Source of the DNA: Delphinus delphis
Taxonomy: Eukaryota; Chordata; Mammalia; Artiodactyla; Delphinidae
DNA: 64,000 nt
Reading direction: 5' to 3'
Assembly: GCF_949987515.2 (NCBI RefSeq)
Contig: NW_027192670.1
Location: forward strand, 1,178,001-1,242,000
Shown one piece after another: positions 26,852-37,815 of the stretch (positions are counted from its first letter, which is position 1; each line of letters begins with the position of its first letter). The notes beneath the pieces are model-generated. The model saw nothing but the letters and a program-made list of their open reading frames with translations, made no database searches and had not been told where the DNA came from. The translations under genes were made by a program, and so were the position numbers.

Positions 26852-27286
26852 TTTGGCCCAGTTTGCAATTTCTGCGGAAGATGAACAGGAATAGGGAGAA
26901 CCAATGAGAGACTAGCTGGAGGTGTCTGGACGGGCAAATTTAACTCTCATTTCCCACCCGGAAGAGGAAATAACCAAAGGCTCAGCATGCCGTGCCGGAA
27001 CCAGATTAGGGCCTGAAGAGATCCTGCCGTTTTGCAGCCAGCTCACAAGAAATCGAGTTGAAGAAAGGAGCTCAGGGACACTGTAATTCACAAACCTGCG
27101 GAGTTATAAATGACAGCTATCATCCAAAATTATACTGAAGTAAGGCTGCGAAGAGGACTTGAATGCGGGGCAGAATTGCTGGAAACCGATTTCAGAAGGT
27201 ACACGGGAGTCGCTCTTAAAGCATAGGAAAGAGACAGAACTTGGAAAATAATGGACTTGGCAAAAAAGGGCATATGTGTTTTATCC
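26852..27286. repeat. Truncated monomer M18 at array A edge
   Basis: Noticeably more diverged than interior monomers (agagatcctgccgttttgc, cctgcggagtt, ggtacacgggagtcgctc). It runs into the left palindrome arm and stops at gttttatcc, about six bases before where the palindrome centre should be. There the GC-rich minisatellite begins. An almost identical truncated monomer ends array B at 54,750. Confidence 0.88.
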
Positions 27287-30200
27287 AGAGCTCTCATAAC
27301 TGAGGGGAGGAGATTCCCAGCAGGTTTAACTGCCACCTGAGGGCTCACATTGCCAAGGCAACGTGAGCAAGCCAGGCAGGAGTTACCTCACAGCAGAGGT
27401 CCCACCTTACAGAAGGGTGAGAAACCCAGCCAACATCAGACTCTCACCAGAGGGCCCACATCACCAAGGGGATGGTAACCAGGCAGGAGTGTCTTCACAC
27501 CAGTGGGGCCACATCATCTAAAGGTGAGGTACTCAGCACATGTGTCCTCAAACCAGAGGACTCACATCACCAAGGGCCTCGGAGTGAGGCAGGCAGGAGT
27601 AGCCTCACAACACTGGGCCCATAGAATAAAAAAGTGAGGAATCCAGCAGTTGGAACCTCCCAGCAGGCAGCCCAGAGCACCGAGGCTATGGGATCCAGGC
27701 CACAGTGAACTCACAGAAGAGGGCCCATGTCATGAAACTGAGCAACCCAGCCATTGGGACCTCAGAGCAGGAGGCCCACATCCCCATGGGGATGGAAATC
27801 TGGTAGGAGTGTCCTCGCACCACTGAGAACGTATCAGAAAATTTTGGGAGACCAGCAGTTAGGGCCTGATGCCAGAGGACCCTCATCACCAAGGGAAGGA
27901 GGCTCCCAGCAGGCTCCAACTGCCACCAGAGGGCTGACGTCGCCAAGGTGATGTGTGCCAACCAGGCACGAATGACCTCACAGCAGAGGGCCCACCTCAG
28001 AGAAGTGTGACGAACCCAGTCAGGATCAGACTCGCACCAGAGGGCCCACATCACCAAATGGATTGGAACCAGGCAGGAGTGTCCTCACATGAGTAGGGCC
28101 ACATCATCTAAAGGTGAGGAACCCAGAACATGTGGCTTCAAACCATAGGACACCCATCACCAAGGGGCTGGGAGTGAGGCAGGCAGGAGGAGCCTCATAA
28201 CAGAGGGCCCAAAAATAAGAAAGGTGAGGAATCCAGCATTTGGAACCTCCCAGCAGGCGGCCCAGAGCTCAGAGGCTATGGGATCCAGGCCGGAGTGAAC
28301 TAACACCAGACAGCCCACATCATGAAACTGTGAGCAACCCAGACATTGGGACCTCAGAGCAGAAGGCCCACATCCCCATGGTGATGGGAACATGACAGGA
28401 GTGTCCTGGCATCACTGGGCTCACATCAGAAAACGTGGGGTGCTCAGAAGTTAGGGCCTGACGCTAGAGGGCACTCATCACTGAGAGGAGGAGGCTCCCA
28501 GCAGGCTCCAGCTGCCAACAGAGGGCCAACGTCGCCAAGGCGATGTGTGCCAGCCCGGCAGGAGTGACCTCACAGCAGAGGGCCCACCTCACAGAAGGGT
28601 GAGGAACACAGCCAGGATCAGACTCTCACCAGAGGGCCCACATCACCAAGGGGATGGGAACCAGGCAGGAGTGTCCCCACACCAGTGGGACAACATCATC
28701 GAAAGGTGAGGATCCCAGCACATGTAGCCTCAAACCAGAGGAACCACATCACCAAGGGGTTCGGAATGAGGCTGGCAGGACCGGCCTCACAACACAGGGT
28801 CCATAGAATATAAAAGTTGAGGAATCCAGCAGTTGGAACCTCCCAGCAAGTGGCCCAGAGCACCGAGGCTATGGGATCCAGGCCACAGTGAACTCACAGC
28901 AGAGGACCCACATCATGAACCTGTGAGCAGCCCAGCCGTTGGGACCTCAGAACAGAAGGCCCACATCCCCATTGGGATGGGAACCTGGCAGGAGTGGCTT
29001 CGCACCACTTAGCACATATCAGAAAATGTTAGGAGCCCGGCAGTTAGGGCCTGACGCCAGGGGGCCCTCATAACTGAGGGGAGGAGACTCCCAGCAGGTT
29101 TCAACTGCCAACAGAGGGCCCACGTCTACAAGGTGGCATGCGCCAGCCAGGCAGTAGTGACCTCACAGCAGAGGGCCTATCTCACAGAAGGGTGAGGAAC
29201 CGAGCCAGGATCAGACTCTTACCAGAGGGCCCACATCACGAAGGGGATGGGAACCAGTCAGGATTATCCTCACACAAGTGGGGCCTCATCATCTTAAGGT
29301 GAGGAACCCAGCACATGTGTCCTCAAACCAGAGGACCCACATCACCAAGGGCCTTGGAGTGAGGCAGGCAGGAGTAGCCTCACAACACAGGGCACATAAT
29401 ATAAAAAACATGAGGATTCCAGCATTTAGACCTTCCAGCAGGCGGCCCAGAACACCAAGGCTATGGGATCCAGGCCACAGTGAACTCACAGCAGAGGGCC
29501 CACATCATAAAACTGTGAGCAACCCAGGCGTTGGGACCTCAGCACAGAAGGCCCACATCCCCATGGGAATGGGAACCTGGCTGGAGTGTCCTCGCACCAC
29601 TGGGCGCACATCAGAAAATGTGGGGAGCCCACCATTTAGGGCCTGACGCCAGAGGGCCGTCATCACCGAGAGGACGAGGCACCCTGCACGCTCCAACTGC
29701 CACCAGAGAGCTCACGTCTGCAAGGTGACGTGTGCCAGCCAGGCAGGAGTGACCTCACAGAAGAGGGCCCACCTCACAGAACGTTGAGGAACCCAGCCAG
29801 GATTAGACTCTCGCCAGAGGGCCCACCTCACCAAGGGGATGGGAACCAGGCAGGAGTGTCCTCACACGAGTGGGGCCACATCATCGAAAGGTGAGGAATG
29901 CAGCACATGTGGTCTCAAACCATAGGACAGCCATCACCAAGGGGCTGGCAGTGAGGCAGGCAGGAGGAGCCTCACAACAGAGGGCACATAGAATAAAGAA
30001 GTTGAGGAATCCAGCAGTTGGAACCTCCCAGCAGGCGGCTCAGAGCACCGATGATAAGGGATCCTTGCCGGAGTGAACTCACAGCAGAGGGCCCACATCA
30101 TGGTACTGTGAGCAAGCCAGCCGTTTTGACCTCAGAGCAGAAGGCCCATATCCCCATGGGGATGGGAACCTGGCAAGAGTGTCCTCACTCACTTGGCGCA

Positions 30201-31732
30201 CATCAGAAAATGTGGGGAGCCCAGCAGTTATGGCCTAAGGCAAGAGGGCCCTCATCACCGAGGGGAGGAGGATCCCAGCACACTCCAACTGCCACCAGAG
30301 GGCTCACGTCGCCAAGGTGACGTGTGCCAGACAGGCATGATTGACCTCACAGCAGAGGGCCCACCTCACAGAAGGGTGAGGAACCCAGGCAGGATCAGAC
30401 TCTCACCTGAGGGCCCACATCAGCAAGGGGATGGGAACCAGTCAGGACTGTCTTCCCTCCAGTGGGGCCACATCATCGAAAGGTGCGGAACCCAGCACAT
30501 GTGGCCTCAAATCAGAGGACACATATCACAAAGGGAATGGGAGTGAGGCAGGCAGGAGTAGCCTAAAAACAGAGGGCCCAAAGAATAAGAAAGGGGAGGA
30601 ATCCAGCAGTTGGAACCTCCCCGCAGGCGGCCGAGAGCACAGAAGCTATGGGATGCAGGCAGGAGTGAACTAACAGCAGAGAACCCACATCATGAAACTG
30701 TGAGCAACCCAGGCGTTGGGACCTCAGAGCAGAAGGCCCACATCCCAATGGGGATGTGAACCTGGCTGGAGTGTCCTCGCACCACTGGGCGCACATCACA
30801 AAATGTGGGGAGCCCAGCAGTTAGGGCCTGACGCCAGAGGGCCCTCATCACCGAGGGAAGGAGGCTCCCAGCAGGCTCCAAGTGCCACCAGAGGTCTCAT
30901 GTCCACAAGGCGAGGTGAGCAAGCCACGCAGGAGTGACCTCACAGCAGACGGCCCACCTCACAGATGGGTGAGGAACCCAGCCAGGATCAGACTCTCAAC
31001 AGAGGGCCCACATCACCAAGGGGATGTGAACCAGGCAGGAGTCTCCTAAGACCATTGGTCCCACATCATCGAAAGGTGAGGAACCCAGCACATGTGGCCT
31101 CAAACCAGACGACACACATCACGAAGGGGCTGGGAGTGAGGCAGACAGGAGGATCCTCACAACAGAGGGCCCCAAAAATTAAAAAAGTGAGGAATCCAGC
31201 AGTTGGAACCTCCCAGCAGGTGGCCAAGAGCACAGAGGCTATGGGATCCAGGCCTCTGTGAACTAACACCAGAGAGCCCACATCATGAAAATGTGAACAA
31301 CCCGGCCGTTGGGACCTCAGAGCAGAAGGCCCACATCCCCATGGAGATGGGATCCTAAGAGGAGTGCCAAAGCATCACTGGGCTCACTAAGAAAAGTTGG
31401 TGAGCCCAGCAGTTAGGGCCTGACGCAAGAGGGCCCTCATCACCGGGGGGAGGAGATTCCCAGCACGCTCCAACTGCCACCACACGGCTGATTTCACCAA
31501 GGCAATGTGTGCCAGCCATGCAGGAGTGACCTATCAGCAAAGGGTCTCCCTCACAGAAGGGTGAGGAACACAGCCAGGAACAGACTCTCACCAGGGGGTC
31601 CACATAACCACGTGGATAGGAACCAGGCAGGAGTGTCCTCACACTAGTGGGGCCACATCATCGAAAGGTGAGGAACCCAGCAAAGGTGGCCACAAACCAG
31701 AGGACCCACATCACCAAGGGGTTGAGAGTGAG
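27287..31732. repeat. GC-rich minisatellite, ~592-bp units of eleven ~54-bp subunits
   Basis: About seven and a half units. The anchor ccagcagttggaacctcc or a variant recurs at 27643, 28233, 28826, 29419, 30011, 30603 and 31196, giving 590-593 bp. Within a unit a degenerate core (agagggcccacatcac with variants) recurs every 51-58 bp; in the first unit cores fall near 27452, 27504, 27558, 27615, 27666, 27721, 27773, 27823, 27877, 27931 and 27988. Subunits inside a unit are diverged while the same subunit in successive units is closely similar, the hallmark of a higher-order repeat. I cannot name the family; a relation to cetacean GC-rich heavy satellite is only a guess. Several 60-120 codon open frames on both strands result from the periodicity and lack of stops and are not genes. 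Confidence 0.9.
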
Positions 31733-32865
31733 GTAGGTGTCTGGACGGGCATTTTTAACACTCATTTCCCACCAGGAAGAGGAATTAACCAAAGGCTCAG
31801 CATGCCCTGCCAGAAGCAGATTAGGGCCTGAAGCAGTCTTGTGGGTTTGCGGCCAGCTCACAAGAAAGCGAGTTGAAGAAAGGAGCTCAGGGACCCTGTA
31901 ATTCACAAACCTGCAGAGTTATAAATGACAGATAACGTCCAAAAATATATTGAAGTAAGGCTGCGAAGAGGACTTCAAAGCGGGGCAGAATTTCAGGAAA
32001 CCGATTTCAGGAGGTAGACTGGATTTGCATTTAAAGCATAGGAAAAGAGGCAGAACATCGACAATGATGCACTTGGCAAAAAAGGACGTATGAGTTTGTT
32101 CCTGAATATATTCAGGAAAAAACGCATACGCCCGTTTTGGCAAACCAAGCAAGCTTGCAATGGAAATCCGAACTACTATGAAGTGTCACTTCCCCCCGGT
32201 CTAAAGGGCCATCTGAAAAAAGTGTAAAATCCAGAAAGGCAAGACAGGCCATGGGGGAAAAGGAGCCTTGTTATGCTGATGGGCAGGATGTAAATTGCCA
32301 ACAGCCACTCTGGAGAAGTGTATGGTGTTTCCTGATACATCTGAAAAACAAAGCAACAGAGTCTAGGGTATTTCCACTTATGGTCCTATAGCTTAGGGAA
32401 ATTAAAATCAAAAACACAGCCACCCCAAAATTTGGGACGGATCTGTTTACAGGAACCTCTTCTACAATACACGTTAAATATCCCAGAGAACAAATAATTG
32501 ATAAAGAAGTTGCGGTACTTACGTACAACAGAATACCACTCAGCAATGAAATCTGTGTCACCATGCCTGTACCAGCATAATGAGTGGATTGAGGCACGAT
32601 GATTCTAAGTGAAATAAGTCACACAGAAAAAGAAACATCATAAGGTATCACTAATGCATGGAATGTAAACTTGGCTACACATGGACTGAATTACAAAACA
32701 GAACAGGGTCTCAAGTTTAGAAAACCAACTTATGCTTGCTTAAGGGGAAAGGTGAGTTGGGGTGCTGCATAAAACCAGAGTTTGAAATTAGCACAGATAC
32801 CGTTCCATAAGCCAAATATGTAATAGACAAGACCTACCCCTTGCTCAACGAAATGGACTCAACAA
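31733..32865. repeat. Diverged monomer fragment between minisatellite and L1
   Basis: Sequence returns to satellite at ggtgtctggacggg and follows the monomer through the palindrome (centre 32108; arms imperfect) into the L1-derived half. It breaks off at atggactcaaca, where an independent L1 segment starts. It is clearly more diverged from the consensus than interior monomers. The resumed satellite begins some 350 bp upstream in monomer phase of where M18 stopped, so that stretch of monomer is present on both sides of the minisatellite. Confidence 0.85.
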
Positions 32866-33600
32866 TGAGGTATCACCTCACACCTGTTAGAATGGGCATC
32901 ATCTGAAAATCTACAAACAACAAATGCTGGAAAGGGTGTGGAGAAAAGGAAGCCTCTTCCACTATTGTTGGGAATATAAATTGATACAGTCACTATGGAG
33001 AACAATATGGAGTTTCTTAAGAAACTAATAATAGAATTACCATATGATACAGCAATCCCAGTACTGGACATATACCCAGACAAAACCAGAAATCAAAAAG
33101 AGACATTCACTGCAATGTTCATTGCATCACTATTTACAATATCGAGGTAATGGAAGCAACCTAAATGCCCACAGACAGACGAATGCATAAAGCTGTGGTA
33201 CATATATAAAATGGAATATTACTAAGCCATGAAAGGAATGAAATTGGGTCATTTGTAGAGACGTCGATGGATCTAGAGACTGTCATACAGAGTGAAGTAA
33301 GTCAGAAAGAGAAAAACAAATCTTGTATATTCATGCATATATGTGGAACCTAGAAAAACTGTACAGATTAACCATTTTGCAAGGCATAAATAGAGCAACA
33401 GATGTAGACAACAATCGTATGGACAACAAGGGGGGAAAGCTCTTGGGAGGGTGGTGGTGGGAGGATTTGAGAGATTGGGATTGGCATGTAAACATTTATA
33501 TGTATAAAATAGATAACCAATAAGAACCTGCTGTATAAAAATATAAAATAAAATTCAAAATTAAAAAGAAATAAAATTTAAAAAATAAAACAGAAAAAAC
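32866..33600 (+). mobile_element. 5'-truncated LINE-1 3' end
   Basis: The stretch from aatgaggtatcacctcacacc onward matches the end of L1 ORF2 and the 3' UTR of artiodactyl and cetacean L1 elements in sense orientation. Recognisable blocks are the ctggaaagggtgtggagaaa segment, gtactggacatatacccagac, atggaatattac, cagagtgaagtaagtcag and gtataaaatagataacc. The coding part carries stops and frameshifts. The 3' end is a long A-rich tract of aaaat and aaaataaa blocks (about 33,535-33,600). This L1 is the same family that contributed half of the satellite monomer but far less altered. Confidence 0.85.
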
Positions 33601-35080
33601 AATTATTCCCTTCACATACATGTATTTATATGAATAAATTATTTCCATGCTTATATCTGTAAATACAAAAAAGAGGAATAAAATCTACCTTGAACCAAAA
33701 AGGAAAAAGAGAAAAAAAAAAAACAGAACCCACCAGTTACTCAGAGGAAAACCGTATCAAGGCACTTACTCCAGTTGTAAACAATTCTGAATTTGGTCAG
33801 TGGTGGGGAATCGTCTCCCATTCAGCCAGCAGCCCCCACACAACAAGCGTCCTCATTGCAAAGCTGGGGCACCGTGCCGAGGCATCTGTGAGTAAACGTG
33901 AGCTGAGCCCCAGGCCAGTTGCTGCTGAACTGTTCCCACCCTTCCCAGGTAAAACACCTGAATATATACAAGGACTTGAAAGCCTAGAGGAAGGGCCATG
34001 GAGCCACACGAGTGACAGGATGCCAGCTGACTTGGTGCCTGCAGGCCAGCCAGGATGGTCCTGGCCCTGGGTGCTCTTCTGGAAGATTTCCAATTCCCTG
34101 CCTGAGATACCCGTCCTGTCCCTGCCCCCACTGCTTTTTTCCTTCCTCACCTCTGCCCAGGGAGAAATTCCAGCAGCAGGTATGGGTGACACATCCTCTT
34201 CTTTAGCAGGTGGCAGCCTGGCAACTGCTGCAGAAAGTCCAGCAGAGCCCCACTCACACTGGGCCACCCACAAAGCCGTGGCCTCTCACTCCCTCCCACC
34301 AGCCCAGCCCCGAGACTGCTGACAGGGCAGAGAAAATGGCGTCAGGCACAGCTGCAGGGGCTCTTGCTGCCTGGAGTGGTATTTATATTGATCTCAACCC
34401 AGGCACACCTGGGGAGGGCTGGCTGGCATGGTAAGGCTGCCCAGGTCAGCCAATCATCACCCCTCAGGGGCTCACAGTTGCAGAAAATGGAACTTGCTGA
34501 ACCGGCCAGGTCCAAGGAACAGGTGTGGGCTCCTGAGAGTCAGGATAGACAAGGGGCTGCAGCTTTGGCTTGTTTTCTAATCATTTTATCTGGCCCATGA
34601 GTGGGAGACAACTTCAAGAAAACCCTCTCCTAATGAGAGGAACCCAGGAGTCACGGAGAGGAGGGGTGGGTGGTGGTTGGAGACAGAGGCCTGGTGCCCT
34701 GGGTGCAGTGGAAGTCTCTGGAAGACCAGGTGGAGGGAGGCCACACAGAGTGATGCCCAGGGTCACAGACCTGTCGGAGCTGCTGTTTGTTAGTTCAAGT
34801 CCTGCTCTGAGGTTCTCTGTGTCAGCTCTGAGCGACAGGTGAGCTGGGGGTGCTCTGCAATGAGGGCTATGTGCACGGTTCCTGTGTGCCCAGCCCTGCC
34901 ACGGTACCTGCAAGGGTAGCTCTGTATCCTGGGAGGGGCCTGACCATGAGAGCCCCGTGGGCTGGGTTGGGGGTGGGGTACCTGCCCAGGAGAGCTCCAT
35001 ATCCTGGGATTGGCCTGACCACGAGAGCCCCATGGGCTGCTGGGTACCTGGTAAAGGATGTCAGGACAGTCAGTGAAGCC
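33601..35080. other. Unrecognised low-copy stretch
   Basis: Opens with AT-rich sequence and an a-run at 33,711-33,724, then becomes GC-rich with no satellite similarity. One forward frame of 210 codons (33,690-34,322) and overlapping reverse frames exist. None shows a domain, signal peptide or low-complexity pattern that I recognise, and the frames overlap on both strands as expected in GC-rich DNA. The next segment is retroviral, so this could be the 5' part of the same provirus or host sequence; I cannot tell. Confidence 0.4.
34903..35042. repeat. Local tandem duplication of ~70 bp
   Basis: Two diverged units, 34,903-34,976 and 34,977-35,042, each open with ggtacctg and contain atcctggga, ggcctgacca and gagagccc followed by gtgggctg or atgggctg. 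A third ggtacctg at 35,043 closes the pair. The feature repeats at 62,367-62,506 in the second copy of the segmental duplication. Confidence 0.75.
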
Positions 35081-35084
35081 ACCG

Positions 35085-36250
35085 AGGATATACCTCCAGT
35101 TGCTCCTGATTCCTACACCCTGCTGGTCATTCTACCAACCACCAGGACATGGTATTCTGTATTAGTCTTCAATGATGCCTTCTTTTGTATTCCATTAGTC
35201 CCAGAGTCACAAGAAATTTTGGCTTGTGAGTGGCAGGACTCAACATACAACTAAAACAATACTTCCGGGCCGTCTTGCCCCAAGGGTGCAAAAATTCCCA
35301 CACCATCTTTGGGGAAAGCTTAGCTAAAGACCGAAAAGTTCTACCTCTGGAAAAGGAAACCCTCCTTCAATATGCAGATGACATTCTGATTGCCAGCCCT
35401 ACTAAGGAGGCCTCTGAACTACCAAGCCAATAAAGGATAGAAGTTGTCCAAGAAAAAGCTCAAATATCACAGACTGCAGTGACCTGCCTGGGCTTCATTC
35501 TCACACAAGGTCAGAGAAGCCCATCCCAGGAAAGGGAAGAAACCATTTTCAGCCTTACCCCTTTCTAAAACTAGAAGACAGCTTAGGGGTTCCTGGGGAG
35601 GCCAGGGTTTGCTGCTTCTGGATCCCTAACTACAGTCTACTAGCTGGGCCTCTATATGAAACACTGAAAGGAAAAGATGATGATCCTTTTGAACAGAATC
35701 CAGAAGTGGCCTTTCAAGAATGGAAAGAGCAGTCAATTCAGACCCTTGCCCTGGAACTCTCTAATTGAGCTAAACCCTTTGACCTTTACATTCCCGGTGA
35801 AAGGTGAATCGCCATTGGAGAATTAGTGCAAAAACTGGGACCACTTGAAATGGAACAACGCAAGAATGCTATCCAGGTAGGATAAACTAGAGTCACCAAG
35901 GGGCTTGGCCCACTGCCACATCTGGCCAAGATACTGGCGGTATCTAAAAACCTGGAAATCAGCAGCCCAAAAGGCCACCTCCCTCCTAAGGGAAAAGGAC
36001 CCCACGTGGTGATCCTAATCACTAACCATGCCCTGAAGTTGCAGGGTTTGCTCCGTGGGCACACCGACCTCGACTGAGGAGGCCCTCCAACTCCAACATC
36101 CAGAGAGATAACCGGGGGCAACAGGGCACCATGACGACTCGTGTGAACATCACTTGACCTGGAGTTTCTCTCATAAAACAACAATAGTGTGTCCCAAAGG
36201 AGTAGACTACTGCTTGCAGGACTTACTGCACCCGGAGGGGAGCTAATAAT
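35085..36250 (+). pseudogene. Class I endogenous retrovirus pol relic (reverse transcriptase region)
   Basis: The reverse transcriptase palm is recognisable from about 35,095. A segment like the conserved D-A-F-F-x-I-P-L block lies near 35,170-35,205. The catalytic motif appears as YADD at 35,371-35,382, followed by the thumb and connection region with a CLGF-like motif near 35,490. The arrangement resembles gammaretrovirus-like (class I) elements. The reading frame is destroyed: a taa at 35,252 with a frame change near 35,235-35,255, another taa near 35,431, and further stops around 35,765. No intact gag, protease or env is visible. It is an old genomic copy without coding potential. Confidence 0.8.
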
Positions 36251-36544
36251 CTTGGCGGGGGAACCGTATATCACACTGTCACCATAGAAAAGCCTACAGA
36301 CACCGTGATGATGGTGGCCAATAAGACCGGCTGGACTCCTGTTTACTTCAAAAGGCTGTTGACTCAGTGGCCATCATGGTCCTTGATCACCACTGACCCT
36401 GGACTGTCTGGGAGTTGAGCAGGCAGGGCTCTGACACCTGGTGCTGTTTGTACGTTAATTCAGGGGCCTAATTGAAGAAAGCGCAGACTACTGGCCAGAG
36501 CATCTAGGCTGGCAGAAACGGTCAGCCTAAGGTGGCCGAACAAA
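36251..36544. other. Probable retroviral remnant, unassigned
   Basis: Sequence between the pol relic and the LTR-like region. It has short runs that could be decayed envelope or integrase coding sequence but no motif I can defend. It lies in the part of the duplication that reaches the window end in copy 2. Confidence 0.3.
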
Positions 36545-37272
36545 TGTGGGGCGGGGTGAAATCGGCCCCCACAGCGTCTCTGCACATCTCTTTCCTGGAC
36601 CCTTAAAGGTCATTAGAATCTATAACACTTCCAATGCTGGTGCTCAGGCGGACGAGCAGGGAGGCAGGGGTCCTGGGGCCAATCAACGTCACCTGGAGGC
36701 TGCTGGAAAGAAGTTCTGACCCTCGTCCCCTGGTATGAGGGCTCCCAACTCAGCACTCAGCAGTTACAGAAGAAGGGTCTGCACCCTCAGCACTCCAAGA
36801 ATGAGGAACGGGACAAAAGGCAGAGGAGGGGTTTGTCCCCAGCAAAGCCCATTAAAAATCCCTGGGAGATAAAAATAGAATCTGGGCAATAAAGTCAAGT
36901 CTGACCTTTTTTATCCTTTGTGCTTTGTCTAATTTCATGTGCTCCTAGGGTCCCGCATGCAGAGGTTCCACACCCGGCACTTCAGACCAGATTTCCTAGT
37001 GCAGAATGGCTGGGTCGACACCTCAGCTCCTGGGGCCCAGTGCAGACTCCGAGATATAGAGCCTGAGCTGCAGCCAACCCGACCCTCGAGAGCTCCGCCC
37101 CCTCCCTCCCACTGACTCTGACAGGATCTCTACACAGCAGCCCAGCCCACAGCCCACGGGGTAGTGCATGCTCTCACCTCTCCATTCTCTGATCAAAATA
37201 TAAAGTTTCCTTTGCTTGTGAACCAAACTCAGTCTCGATCTGTTGGCCCCAATGACACTGGGCAGGGGGACA
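36545..37272 (+). mobile_element. Possible retroviral 3' LTR
   Basis: About 730 bp beginning tgtggggcgggg and ending near ggggaca, downstream of the pol relic in sense orientation. It contains an aataaa at about 36,889 and, near its end, a stretch resembling the R-U5 part of class I LTRs (aatataaagtttcctttgc followed by ctcagtctcgatctg). No clear polypurine tract precedes it and no second LTR lies in the window for comparison, so both ends are guesses. A reverse-strand frame of 165 codons at 37,023-37,520 shows nothing recognisable. Confidence 0.35.
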
Positions 37273-37632
37273 CTTGTTGGGGTCCACTCTGGAGGATCAG
37301 TAACAGAAATTGAGACTATTGTAACTTCAATGAACAGATGTGTGAGCCAAACTGTAGTTAACATAGAACAGTGTATAAGGCTCGGGTAAAATAAGATGTT
37401 TCTAACACTTCCATTTGATATTTCCATCACTTTATTATAAGCAAGTTCAGTGAAAAGGTTTGTCTTATTTGTCAGGTCAATATTAGGCAAATGAAGTGAT
37501 TTCTTTCCAAGGATGTACATCTAATAATCTTGGTTAAAGCTTCAATCTTGTTTTAAATGCTTTTCCATTGAAAATGATACCTCTCTTTCAGCTCCCCCAT
37601 TTCTGAGAAGTATAAAATCTTATAATTTATTA
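37273..37632. other. Unassigned sequence
   Basis: AT-rich, no coding potential and no repeat family that I recognise. Confidence 0.4.
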
Positions 37633-37815
37633 TTACCAAAGGGGAAAGGTGGGAGGAGGGATAAATTAACAGTTTGGAATTAACACATACACACTGCTAT
37701 GTATAAAATAGATCATCAACAAGGAACTACTGTATAGCACAGGGAACTACACTCAATATTTTGCAATAACTTATAAGGGGAAATAATCGGAAAAAGAATA
37801 GATATTTTTATTGAC
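37633..37815 (+). mobile_element. L1 3' UTR fragment
   Basis: The run accaaaggggaaaggtggga, then gtataaaatagatcatcaac, aaggaactactgtatagcac, agggaactacactcaatatt and gaaaaagaatag is the terminal part of an artiodactyl or cetacean L1 3' UTR. It is a useful yardstick because the same blocks in altered form (cttaaggggaaaggtgagtt, gaatgtacctgactagtaag) make up the corresponding part of every satellite monomer. Confidence 0.75.

Larger units (their letters stand above)
1..27286. repeat. Array A: 1,580-bp satellite, common cetacean satellite type
   Basis: Seventeen head-to-tail monomers and one truncated monomer. Centres of a shared palindrome lie at 442, 2021, 3600, 5180, 6759, 8339, 9918, 11498, 13077, 14657, 16237, 17817, 19395, 20975, 22555, 24134 and 25714, so the period is 1,578-1,580 bp. 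Monomers differ by scattered substitutions and one-base indels. About the second half of each (for M1, roughly 500 to 1,300) aligns by eye to the 3' end of a mammalian L1 in sense orientation; the rest is satellite-specific. For the monomer entries I score five two-state sites: s1 ttacttacaaagcaatatc (1) or ttacgtacaatgcagtatc (2); s2 atcagtaat or atcactaat; s3 attacagaac or attccaaaac; s4 gtttcaactaccc or gtctcaactctcc; s5 cgtaccctgg or cctcccctgg; m means another form. The family name rests on remembered period length and the L1 component, not on a search. The array continues past the left edge. Confidence 0.93.
26830..36536. repeat. Segmental duplication, copy 1
   Basis: Everything from about 26,830 to 36,536 recurs 27,464 bp downstream (27,465 bp before a one-base a-run difference near 27,262). 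The block includes the M18 stub, minisatellite, monomer fragment, L1 end, low-copy stretch and the retroviral pol relic. By eye the two copies differ by some tens of single-base substitutions and that one indel over 9.7 kb. The left edge lies inside satellite and can only be placed to within about 60 bp. The right edge is beyond the window for copy 2. Confidence 0.93.

Noticed and set aside
1..27286. CRISPR-like or other prokaryotic repeat array
   Set aside because: Repeats are 1.58 kb with no short direct repeats and spacers, and the sequence has L1 and mammalian retroviral relics.
27686..28057. Open frames up to 123 codons in the GC-rich minisatellite, on both strands
   Set aside because: Product of a stop-poor periodic sequence; each is a run of subunit translations and changes frame between subunits.
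32859..33083. Reverse-strand 74-codon frame over the L1 end
   Set aside because: Antisense to recognisable L1 ORF2 and 3' UTR sequence.
34903..35050. ggtacctg repeats as splice donors of a gene
   Set aside because: They are copies within a ~70-bp tandem duplication, and I see no matching acceptors or coding exons.
35786..36274. Reverse-strand 162-codon frame
   Set aside because: Antisense to the decayed pol region; no domain.
37023..37520. Reverse-strand 165-codon frame
   Set aside because: Lies across an LTR-like region and its flank; no recognisable domain and opposite to the retroviral orientation.
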